From: Streptomyces viridochromogenes
GTDB taxonomy: Bacteria > Actinomycetota > Actinomycetes > Streptomycetales > Streptomycetaceae
Direction of reading: 5' to 3'
Assembly (NCBI RefSeq): GCF_001270495.1
Contig: NZ_LGUR01000215.1
Span: 1 to 64,000, forward strand
DNA length: 64,000 bases
Part shown: one piece after another, positions 53,557 through 60,951 of the stretch
How the letters are laid out: each line of letters starts with the position of its first letter
How positions within the stretch are numbered: the stretch's first letter is position 1
Translations under genes and position numbers: made by a program
The notes under the pieces: model-generated
Seen by the model: only the letters and a program-made list of their open reading frames with translations
What the model was told of the DNA's origin: nothing
Database searches by the model: none

Positions 53557-53949
53557 ATGACTGCGACCGTTTCCCTCCCACCGGCAGCCGAAGCCGATGA
53601 CCGCTCGTTCGACCGTTCGGTCTCCTCGACCTCTCTCCGTCTGTCGCGGGCTCCCGCCGGTCCCGCACCGGTCCTGCTGGACGGAGCATGGTGGCCCCGC
53701 TCCCGCGATCTCGCGGCCGAACTCCCCTCCCTGGCCGCCGTACTGGATCCGTTGTGGGGGCGGATCACCCGGGTCACGGTGAACCCCACTCACTGGCCCG
53801 TCGTACCCCGCAAGGTGCCCGTCGCCGGGCACACGGTGAAGGTCGGCGCCGGGCGGACGGTGGACTGCCGGGGTCCCGGCGCCGGCACCGGCGCCCGGTC
53901 CGTGGCCCGGTCGCCGGACGGCGTGCAGCAGCTCACTGGGCCCCCATGA
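53557..53949 (+). pseudogene. DUF5994 gene truncated at its 3' end
   Basis: The 130-aa frame starts well: LLDGAWWPRSRDLAAELPSL (~43-62), VPRKVPVAGHTVKVG (~84-98). After GHTVKVG the family should continue with the DPH-x-I and RWDLLVVPP strands, but the sequence changes to an unrelated Gly/Arg-rich tail. It then ends over the 3' end of the opposite sulfatase gene. A rearrangement near 53845 removed the last third of the domain. Confidence 0.65.
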
Positions 53950-55300
53950 CGCGCCGGTGCAGTCCGCCGTCGAACTCGGACGGCTCGGCGCTCCGGTTGC
54001 TCCGGTCGTCCAGATCGATGCGGACCGTGTGCAGGATCCCGGTGAACTCGTTGTCGAGGACCGGGTAGTCGTCGGTCACCGGTGTACTCAGGTCCACGCC
54101 TACGTCGAGCGTCTCGTCGAAGGAGAAGTAGTACGGAATGGTCCGCTCGACCCGTCCGGTCGCGTGCCTCTCACCGTCCACCAGGAGCACGGCGGTCCCG
54201 CCCTTGCCGAGCCCTCCGCCGTCGTAGTCGAAGTCGAGCCGGACCTCGTGCCGTCCCGGTGCCAGGGGCTCGTCGCCGCGCACGGTGTACAGGCTCATGC
54301 CGAAGTAGTTGTAGGCGTAGGCCGGCCTGCCCCCGGTGAAGTACAGGGTCCAGCCGCCGAACCGGCCGCCCTGCGCGATGATCACGCCCTCGGCGGCTTC
54401 CTCCGGCAGGTCGACGTCCGCGGTGATGCTGTGCGAGCGGTTCTTGACGTTGAGGGTGCACTCCTCGGTGAACCGCCGCATGCCCGCGCGGTAGGTGATG
54501 GAGTTCCGGTCGCCGAGCAGATCGATACGGCCGGCCATGACCGGGTTCTCCCGCTCGGTGACCCGGTCGTCCAGGGGGAAGACCTGGTACTTCGCCGCCT
54601 CGATCAGGAACAGGTCCTGCAACTGGCGCAACCTCTCGGGGTGTTGGGCGGCGAGGTCGCGGGCCTGGCTCCAGTCGTGGTCGATGTCGTAGAGCTCCCA
54701 GACGTCGTCAGCGAACCTCCGGTCCCCCTCCGGCACCATCTCCCAGGGGATGCCGTGCCGGGTGACCGCCATCCAGCCGCCGTGGTAGATGCCCCGGTTG
54801 CCGCACATCTCGAAGTACTGGGTACGGCGATGCTCGGGCGCCTGGGCGTCGGCGAGCGTCCGCCGCATGCTCGCCCCCTCGATGGGCTGCTGTGGCACCC
54901 CGTCCACGCTGAACGGCGCCGGTACTCCCACGCAGTCCAGGATCGTCGGCAGTACGTCGATCACGTGCGAGAACTGGTGACGCAGCCCGCCGCGCTCGGA
55001 AACCCCCCGCGGCCAGTGCAGGATCATGCCGTCCCGGGTGCCGCCGAAGTGCGAGGCCACCTGCTTGGTCCACTGGTAGGGAGTGTTCAGCGCCAGCGCC
55101 CAGCCCGCCGGGGCGATGGGGTAGCTGAGCGGGCCGCCGATCTCGTCGAGGTGGTCGATCATCTCGTCCGGGTCGTCCACGATGCCGTGCCCGAGCCGGT
55201 GCTCGACGATCGTCCCCTCGATGCCGCCCTCGCCCGAGGCTCCGTTGTCACCGAGGATGTAGAGGAAGAGCGTGTTGTCCAGCTCGCCGAGTTCCTCCAA
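53933..55300 (-). pseudogene. Arylsulfatase lacking its N-terminal catalytic half
   Basis: The ~455-aa frame is the C-terminal part of a large sulfatase (usual length ~780 aa): GELDNTLFLYILGDNGASGE, GPLSYPIAPAGWALALNTPY, FGGTRDGMILHWPRG, HVIDVLPTILD, then a concanavalin-like C-terminal region (~250-440). The N-terminus with the C-x-P-x-R formylglycine site is absent. The only start is a TTG directly at a fusion point with a truncated LysR gene. It cannot be an active sulfatase. Confidence 0.88.
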
Positions 55301-55922
55301 CGTCGTCCACCGCGGCCCGGGTCTCGGTGCCCGGCGGTGTCACGATCAGGTCCAGTGCGACCAGTTCACGCGACGTGATGGTGTCGCCCGCCGGGTGCGG
55401 GTGGTCCGCGGGCAGCACGACGTGCATCTCCTGCTCCGGCAGGTCGATACCGCGCAGGTCCGCCGTGGTCACCGAGGCGTCCACCAGACCGAGTTCGCAC
55501 TGCCCGGCCGCGACCATCTGCGCCACGGCAGGTCCCTGCTCCGGGTCGACCACACGCACGGAGACCTTCGGATGAGCGCGATGGAAGCGCCCCAGCATGC
55601 CGGCCAAGGGGTCGACCGAAAGGGTCGTCTGCGAAACGATGTCGAGTCGGCCGACGCTGAGCCCGAGGACTTCCCGGACCAGGGAACTGGCCGTGGACAG
55701 GTCGCGCAGGACCTGCTGGGCCGGCCGGACCAGCGCCTCACCGGCCGCGGTGAGGGCGAGGCCGTGCGGGAGCCGGTGAAACAGCCTTCCGCCGAATTCG
55801 CGCTCCAGGGACCGGATCGCATGCGACAGCGAGGGCTGGGCGACATGGAGCGCAAGGGCCGCGGCGGTGAATCCGCCGTGCTCGACGACGGCTATGAAGT
55901 ATTCCAGCTGACGTCGTTCCAT
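55248..55922 (-). pseudogene. LysR-family regulator truncated at the C-terminus
   Basis: The frame starts at ATG 55922 behind GGAG with an intact LysR helix-turn-helix (MERRQLEYFIAVVEHGGFTA, VAQPSLSHAIRSLEREFGGR). It proceeds through the first half of the ligand domain to LIVTPPGTETRAAVDD, then shifts into out-of-frame sulfatase sequence and stops after ~17 unrelated residues. About 100 C-terminal residues of the effector domain are missing. The DNA-binding part might still be made. Confidence 0.85.
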
Positions 55923-56177
55923 CGGGTCTCCGCGCATCCCAGGGACACCGCACGCCCGGTCGGGCGAGTGGCAGGAACAGTGTCCACCGGCCCAGCCGCG
56001 TCGGTGAGCCTTGCCCGCCATCACCCCGTGGCTGTCCGAGGTCGATCATCCGTACCGCTTGTCCGGTGTGGATGCCGTCCGGCATGGGGCATCAGGTGCA
56101 GTGGGCGTCAAGACCGCCGTCGACCGCGGAGGCGCCGCCGCCCGCCGCCGGGAGGCTGACCCGCGGGGCGCGACGTG

Positions 56178-56531
56178 TCAGCTGGCACCGGGAAGGGAGT
56201 CGCCGGGTGTTTCGCGCTCGGCACGGCGCCGGTACTCGGCGTTGATGCGCTGAGCTTCCTCGAGCTGGTCCTCAAGGATGACGATGCGGCAGGCAGCCTC
56301 GATCGGGGTCCCCCGGTCGACGAGCTCGCGGGCGCGCGCCGCGATCCGCAGCTGGTAGCGGGAGTACCGGCGGTGTCCGCCCTCCGAACGGAGCGGAGTG
56401 ATCAGACGAGCCTCACCGATGGCTCGGAGGAAAGCCGGGGTGGCGCCGAGCATCTCGGCGGCCCGCCCCATGGTGTATGCGGGGTAGTCGTCATCGTCCA
56501 GACGATCACTGAGGGGGATATCTGCTGTCAT
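56178..56531 (-). CDS. MerR-like small DNA-binding protein
   Basis: A 117-aa protein from ATG 56531. Residues ~18-60 carry a MerR-type winged helix ([20 protein letters not shown], then [19 protein letters not shown]), followed by a helical tail rich in Glu and Arg. There is no ligand-binding domain. This short type is widespread in Streptomyces, often near stress genes; targets are unknown. Confidence 0.82.
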   Translation of the reverse strand: MTADIPLSDRLDDDDYPAYTMGRAAEMLGATPAFLRAIGEARLITPLRSEGGHRRYSRYQLRIAARARELVDRGTPIEAACRIVILEDQLEEAQRINAEYRRRAERETPGDSLPGAS

Positions 56532-56644
56532 GTCACCTCGTTGCGCAACGCGTCGAGGGGCCCTGATGCCATACGGCACCAGGGCCCCGAAGGAAATTCA
56601 ACACCATCTGTCGGCCCTAATGCTGTGCCGACCTTCTGTTTCCG

Positions 56645-56944
56645 CTACCAGCCCTGCAGAAAGGGGGGTGCGGGGATCGCGGCTGCGTGACCGGGGACCA
56701 CCTTCCAATCCGGGGTCTTGCGGTACCCGGCCGGGTGCTTCCCGGGCCGGGCGATCCTGATGGCGTCTGCGTCCTCCGTCCTTCCTCTGAACCAACCGCT
56801 GATGAACTGGTACTGCGGTACTGCTGTCGGCGGCCCCTCGACCTGCGGGCCGCCCAGTGTGGCCCTCAGCCCCGTCACCGTTCTGCGAACACTTGGCTTC
56901 GGAACTCCAGGGCCGCACTGGCCTGCGAACTTCATGTACTGCAA
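56645..56944 (-). CDS. Possible small protein of unknown function
   Basis: A 99-aa frame with balanced composition in its second half ([20 protein letters not shown], then [20 protein letters not shown]) and GC-rich third positions there. No clear ribosome site precedes ATG 56944 or 56935. Two dyads lie just upstream (56974-56987 and 57021-57040), which would suit a regulated promoter. No family was recognised. The overlapping plus-strand frames look like shadows. Confidence 0.4.
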   Translation of the reverse strand: MQYMKFAGQCGPGVPKPSVRRTVTGLRATLGGPQVEGPPTAVPQYQFISGWFRGRTEDADAIRIARPGKHPAGYRKTPDWKVVPGHAAAIPAPPFLQGW

Positions 56945-56973
56945 CCCGCCAGTTCGTGTCTGCCGGGTCTTGT

Positions 56974-57040
56974 TTGACCGGTGTCAACGAGAAAAAGGCT
57001 AACCGTGCCAGAGCTCAATGTCTACTCTGGCAAGAGTAGA
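56974..57040. promoter_or_regulatory. Two operator-like dyads in an AT-richer intergenic patch
   Basis: TTGAC-CGGT-GTCAA occupies 56974-56987, and TCTACTC-TGGCAA-GAGTAGA occupies 57021-57040 with perfect 7-bp arms. The second is of the kind bound by dimeric HTH repressors. No regulator gene is adjacent except the MerR-like gene at 56178. Confidence 0.5.
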
Positions 57041-57136
57041 TTTAAGCTGTCTGGGGGAGTACATAGCCTGTGACCTGCAGCAGTGGGTGACGAAGCCGGC
57101 CGGCGGTCCAGTCGCGGAGAACGGACGGCGGGACAG

Positions 57137-57178
57137 CCGTGAGGGCCCCGCCGACACGTGTCGGCGGGGCCCTCACGG
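57137..57178. terminator. 42-nt perfect palindrome, strong terminator
   Basis: Arms of 21 bp (CCGTGAGGGCCCCGCCGACAC and its exact complement, given here as positions 57137-57157 and 57158-57178) meet without a spacer. It stands 30 nt past the end of the SCO5918-type gene (minus strand) and would form a very stable hairpin in either transcript. Confidence 0.8.
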
Positions 57179-57207
57179 GGATCCTGATGGCGGTTTGCCG
57201 CCCGTCC

Positions 57208-57519
57208 TCAGACGTCCAGGGCGGCAGCGCCCAGCAGTGCCGACGCCGTCTGGAACGGAGTGGGGACACGCACGGGCGCGGCGTCGGGGCCGGCATGGCA
57301 GGTGAAGCCGAGCCGCGTCATGGCCCGGATGACTTCGCCGCCGGTGAAGTCGCGGCGGTCCTGTCGGGTGATGACCTGGCCCACCTGCTTGACGGGGTAG
57401 CGGCGGCGGCCGATGGTCACGGACTCACCCGTGACGATCTCGGGAGTGACGCCCTTCATCGAGGCCAGCACTCCGCTCTTGGTCAGGTCGAACGGATACC
57501 GGGCGATGACACAGCGCAT
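57208..57519 (-). CDS. SCO5918-family protein
   Basis: A 103-aa protein beginning MRCVIARYPFDLTKSGVLAS, then ESVTIGRRRYPVKQVGQVIT and RQDRRDFTGGEVIRAMTRLG. This closely matches the small family known from S. coelicolor SCO5918, encoded there too beside a DEAD-box helicase and cold-shock gene. The function is unknown; conserved linkage suggests RNA metabolism in cold or stress. The CBS gene lies 48 nt upstream on the same strand. Confidence 0.85.
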   Translation of the reverse strand: MRCVIARYPFDLTKSGVLASMKGVTPEIVTGESVTIGRRRYPVKQVGQVITRQDRRDFTGGEVIRAMTRLGFTCHAGPDAAPVRVPTPFQTASALLGAAALDV

Positions 57520-57567
57520 GATGCCCTCACAGAGAGAAGGAGAACAGGTTGATCGGGGTGAGGCGGA

Positions 57568-57915
57568 TCAGTGGGCGAGGGCGAGGACGCCCGGGGCCCG
57601 GCCTTGTACCCCGACGGCGAGGGGCCGACGGACGGGCGAGGTGAACGGTCCGTCGAGGACGTCCCGTAGACGGAGCCGGTCCGTGTACGTGGAACTGCCG
57701 CGGTGAACGGCGAGTTCGGCCCTGGTGATCGAGCCCGTGCACTGGTCGTCCCCGTCGCACAGAAGGAGGTACTCGACACGGGCACTGGCCATGACGGACA
57801 GGGCGACCTCGACGGTCATGTCGTCCTGGACCCGGGGCCCGGCCGCGTCCATGTCGTCGACTGCCCTCATGGGGGAGGGATTCGTCCGCTGCCGCTGTGT
57901 CCGAACCGGTGTCAA
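57568..57915 (-). CDS. CBS-domain-like protein
   Basis: A 115-aa protein. A TTG start at 57915 has GGAGG 5 nt upstream and is favoured over ATG 57870, which lacks a ribosome site. The middle (DDMTVEVALSVMASARVEYL, then LLCDGDDQCTGSITRAELAV) resembles one CBS motif; the second is weak, so the protein may bind a nucleotide only as a dimer. It is placed between the helicase and the SCO5918-type gene, 41 nt after the helicase stop. Confidence 0.75.
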   Translation of the reverse strand: MTPVRTQRQRTNPSPMRAVDDMDAAGPRVQDDMTVEVALSVMASARVEYLLLCDGDDQCTGSITRAELAVHRGSSTYTDRLRLRDVLDGPFTSPVRRPLAVGVQGRAPGVLALAH

Positions 57916-57956
57916 AGCTGCCTCCTCGGGGATGGGTGAGCTGCTGATCGATGCCT

Positions 57957-59450
57957 CTAGGCGGCCGGGTCGAAGGCGGGCCGCTGCGCCCTGCGCCGCC
58001 CCGGTCGTCCGGTGGCGCGCCCCTGGGCGGGGCGCTCCCGGCGGCCTCGGGACGCGGAAGCCGCGGAAGACACGGCGCGGCGGGGGCGTTCCGCGACGGG
58101 CGCGGTGATGACGACGGGAGTTCCGGAAGGGGCCTGGGCCCCGGTGATGCGGCTCAGTTCCTCCTCACCCGAACGGACCGGGGTGATCCGGGGGGTGATG
58201 GCGGCCGAAGCCATCAGTCGGCTCATGCCGCGGCGCTGGCCGGGGGTGACTAGGGTGACGACGCTGCCGGACTCGCCGGCGCGGGCGGTACGGCCGCCGC
58301 GGTGCAGGTAGTCCTTGTGGTCGGTGGGCGGATCGACGTTGACGACCAGGTCGAGATGGTCGACGTGGATGCCGCGGGCCGCGACGTTCGTCGCCACCAG
58401 TACCGTCACATGTCCGGTCTTGAACTGGGCGAGGGTCCGGGTGCGCTGGGGCTGGGACTTGCCGCCGTGCAGGGCCGCGGCGCGGACGCCGCTGTTCAGC
58501 AGGTGCTTGGTGAGCTTGTCCACGGCGTGCTTGGTGTCCAGGAACATGATCACCCGGCCGTCTCGTGCCGCGATCTCGGTGGTCGTCCGGTCCTTGTCCG
58601 CCTCGTGCACGTGGAGTACGTGGTGCTCCATCGTGGTGACCGCTCCCGCGGAGGGGTCGACGGAGTGGACCACCGGGTCGGTCAGGTAGCGGCGGACGAG
58701 CAGGTCGACGTTGCGGTCCAGGGTGGCGGAGAAGAGCATCCGCTGCCCTTCGGGGCGCACCTGGTCGAGCAGGGCGGTGACCTGCGGCATGAAGCCCATG
58801 TCGGCCATCTGGTCGGCCTCGTCGAGGACGGTGATGGCGACGTCGTCCAGCCGGCAGTCGCCACGGCCGATGAGGTCCTTGAGCCGCCCCGGCGTCGCGA
58901 CGACGACCTCTGCCCCGGCCCGCAGTGCCCCGGCCTGCCTGCCGATGGACATCCCGCCGACCACGGTCGCCAGCCGCAGCCGCACGGAGCGGGCGTACGG
59001 GGTGAGCGCGTCGGTCACCTGCTGGGCCAGCTCGCGGGTGGGGACGAGGACCAGGGCAAGCGGCTGCCGTGACTCCGCGCGCCGGCCCGCTGTACGGGCC
59101 AGCATCGCGAGACCGAAGGCGAGGGTCTTGCCCGACCCGGTACGGCCGCGGCCGAGCACGTCACGTCCGGCGAGGGAGTTCGGCAGGGTCGCTCCCTGGA
59201 TGGGGAACGGTACGGTGACGCCCTCGTGCCCGAGCGCGGCCAGCAACGGCGCCGGCAGGGCGAGGTCGGCGAAGGACTCGACGGCCGGCAGCGCGGGCGT
59301 GACCGTCTTCGGCAGCGCGAACTCGCCCTGGGGTGCGGCCTGTCGACGTCCGTAGCCCTGGGAACGCCGCGGCGCTCCCGAGCGCTGGGCGGCAGAACCC
59401 CGGGAGCGGTCGTAGGTACGGGTCGTGCGTGCGGTGGATGCGCGGTTCAA
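57957..59450 (-). CDS. DEAD-box RNA helicase
   Basis: A 497-aa helicase starting at TTG 59450 with GAGGAAGG upstream. The motifs are complete: Q motif (PFPIQ), motif I GRTGSGKT (~103-110), Ia PTRELAQQ, II DEAD (~211), III SAT, IV MFLDTKHAVD, V ATNVAARGIHVDHLD, VI HRGGRTARAG. Basic Arg/Ser-rich tails at both ends fit RNA binding, as in cold-induced bacterial RNA helicases. It is first in a run with the CBS-like and SCO5918-type genes and follows a cold-shock gene. Confidence 0.95.
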   Translation of the reverse strand: MNRASTARTTRTYDRSRGSAAQRSGAPRRSQGYGRRQAAPQGEFALPKTVTPALPAVESFADLALPAPLLAALGHEGVTVPFPIQGATLPNSLAGRDVLGRGRTGSGKTLAFGLAMLARTAGRRAESRQPLALVLVPTRELAQQVTDALTPYARSVRLRLATVVGGMSIGRQAGALRAGAEVVVATPGRLKDLIGRGDCRLDDVAITVLDEADQMADMGFMPQVTALLDQVRPEGQRMLFSATLDRNVDLLVRRYLTDPVVHSVDPSAGAVTTMEHHVLHVHEADKDRTTTEIAARDGRVIMFLDTKHAVDKLTKHLLNSGVRAAALHGGKSQPQRTRTLAQFKTGHVTVLVATNVAARGIHVDHLDLVVNVDPPTDHKDYLHRGGRTARAGESGSVVTLVTPGQRRGMSRLMASAAITPRITPVRSGEEELSRITGAQAPSGTPVVITAPVAERPRRAVSSAASASRGRRERPAQGRATGRPGRRRAQRPAFDPAA

Positions 59451-59631
59451 GCGGAACCTTCCTCGATGTGGGTACGTAGGCGCGTAGCAAGGAATTTCCG
59501 CAGCAAATGAACGGCGCAGGGAATCGCGAGAACGAGCCGGAGATGATGGGCGCCGAATCGGATCGACGGGGGACGCGTCACCGTTCGGTGCTGCGGTGGT
59601 GTCTTCCCGTCACGCGCCCTGAAATGCAGCG

Positions 59632-59667
59632 AGCTGGGGCCCGCACCCCAAGGTGCGGGCCCCAGCT
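59632..59667. terminator. Terminator of the cold-shock gene
   Basis: 16-bp perfect arms (AGCTGGGGCCCGCACC / GGTGCGGGCCCCAGCT) with a CCAA loop lie 25 nt past the cold-shock stop and upstream of the helicase gene, separating the two transcripts. Confidence 0.85.
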
Positions 59668-59691
59668 GCGAAGTATGCGTTGCTGCCGGTG

Positions 59692-59895
59692 TCAGGCGGG
59701 AACGATGTTCTCGGCCGTCGGGCCCTTCTGGCCCTGCGCGATGTCGAACGACACCTTCTGGCCTTCCTGCAGCTCGCGGAAGCCCTGGGCGGCGATGTTC
59801 GAGTAGTGGGCGAAGACGTCGGGGCCGCCGCCGTCCTGCTCGATGAAGCCGAAGCCCTTTTCCGCGTTGAACCACTTCACGGTGCCAGTAGTCAT
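59692..59895 (-). CDS. Cold-shock protein (CspA family)
   Basis: A 67-aa single CSD protein: [20 protein letters not shown] carries RNP1, and DVFAHYSNI carries RNP2. The usual third-position residues of Streptomyces Csps are present. The ATG at 59895 is behind GAAGGAGA. It binds single-stranded RNA/DNA and is probably an RNA chaperone. A long AT-richer leader precedes it. Confidence 0.96.
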   Translation of the reverse strand: MTTGTVKWFNAEKGFGFIEQDGGGPDVFAHYSNIAAQGFRELQEGQKVSFDIAQGQKGPTAENIVPA

Positions 59896-60012
59896 GTCAT
59901 TTCTCCTTCGGAGACGATTCCCGGAATTCGCCCAGTGCGGATTCCGCGTCGCCGTGCTGATTAGCCCGTCGGAAAATGAACCTTCTGGCAACCACACCTG
60001 CAACTGACATCG
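59896..60012 (-). promoter_or_regulatory. Long 5' leader of the cold-shock gene
   Basis: About 115 nt of sequence richer in A+T than its surroundings precedes the ATG. A TGnTAATGT extended -10-like element lies at 60013-60021 on the minus strand, without a consensus -35. Long structured leaders are typical of cold-induced csp mRNAs; no structure was computed here. Confidence 0.4.
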
Positions 60013-60173
60013 ACATTAGCATGAAGCGACCGGCTCTGCGCGTTCGATAATTCCGCTGGGGTCGGCGGTCCAGGAATACTTGCCGTGTGCCGCGCCTATT
60101 TCTCCCTTCACGGATACAGATAATGATCCGCGCGGATGCGGTGTTCCCTGCCGCGCCTCCCTCGTGACCTCTC

Positions 60174-60641
60174 CTAGTCGACGTGTGCGGCGGTCCAGGT
60201 GATGTGCGGGGGCTCGACGCGTGCGCACAGGGGTCCGCCCTGCGCGTCGGTCAGGCCGAGGTGTCCGACCAGCAGTCCGTCGCGTGCGGCGGCGGCGAGT
60301 ACGTCGGCGGGGATGACGTCGAGCATGAGCTTGGCGCGGCGGAACATCGTGAAGGTGCCCGCCTCGTCGACCCTGCCCCATGACAGGTAGACGAACCGTC
60401 GGCCCAGACGGTCCTGCACGTAGGGGCCTTTGATCTCGGTGCCGGTCGGTGAGGAACTCGTGGTGCACTCCAGGGTCCATGTCGCCGACGGTGCGTCGCC
60501 GGGGTGTGGCTCGAGGAGTTCGGCCGGACGGTCGCGGCGTTGCACGGCGACGTGGATGTTGGCGTAGGCGGGCACTTTGCCGTCGACGGAGGCGGGGCGG
60601 GTGAGGCCGGGCAGGTCGACGGCGTCGATGCGTATGCGCAT
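60174..60641 (-). CDS. DUF5990 family protein
   Basis: A 155-aa protein from ATG 60641 (ATG 60650 also possible). MRIRIDAVDLPGLTRP opens the domain, NIHVAVQRRDRPAELLEPHP (~28-47) and RRFVYLSWGRVDEAGTFTMF (~77-96) follow, then RRAKLMLDVIP. This matches the DUF5990 pattern seen widely in actinobacteria. Function unknown; the predicted fold is beta-rich and cytoplasmic. Confidence 0.82.
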   Translation of the reverse strand: MRIRIDAVDLPGLTRPASVDGKVPAYANIHVAVQRRDRPAELLEPHPGDAPSATWTLECTTSSSPTGTEIKGPYVQDRLGRRFVYLSWGRVDEAGTFTMFRRAKLMLDVIPADVLAAAARDGLLVGHLGLTDAQGGPLCARVEPPHITWTAAHVD

Positions 60642-60951
60642 AGCGGCCATCATCCCGCCATCGTCCGGGCGGAGGGCCGCCGACCTCGAACCGGGGTGGG
60701 CCGTGGTGATCAGAGCGGCGCCGCGGCGTAGCTTGCCCGAGGCTTGGGGGCGTCTGAGCACTCGTGCCTACCGCGCGCCGGCCTTCGAGTGCGCGAAGCA
60801 ACGCTGTCCGCCGCACGAAGGTCTACGCGGCGAACTCCGGGGCGACGTGGAGCTGACGGCATCGTGACCTTCCCCGACCGCAACCTTGGCGCCCGTTGGC
60901 GGGTCTTGATCGTGCAAGTGTCCTCGCTTTCCACTTCCGTGGAGGAACCAA
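60642..60951. other. Intergenic region, no recognisable gene
   Basis: This 310-nt divergent region separates the DUF5990 gene from the large surface protein. Short plus-strand frames (for example one ending RGDVELTAS at 60867) have no ribosome site. The right end carries GGAGGA for the gene at 60952. Confidence 0.5.
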
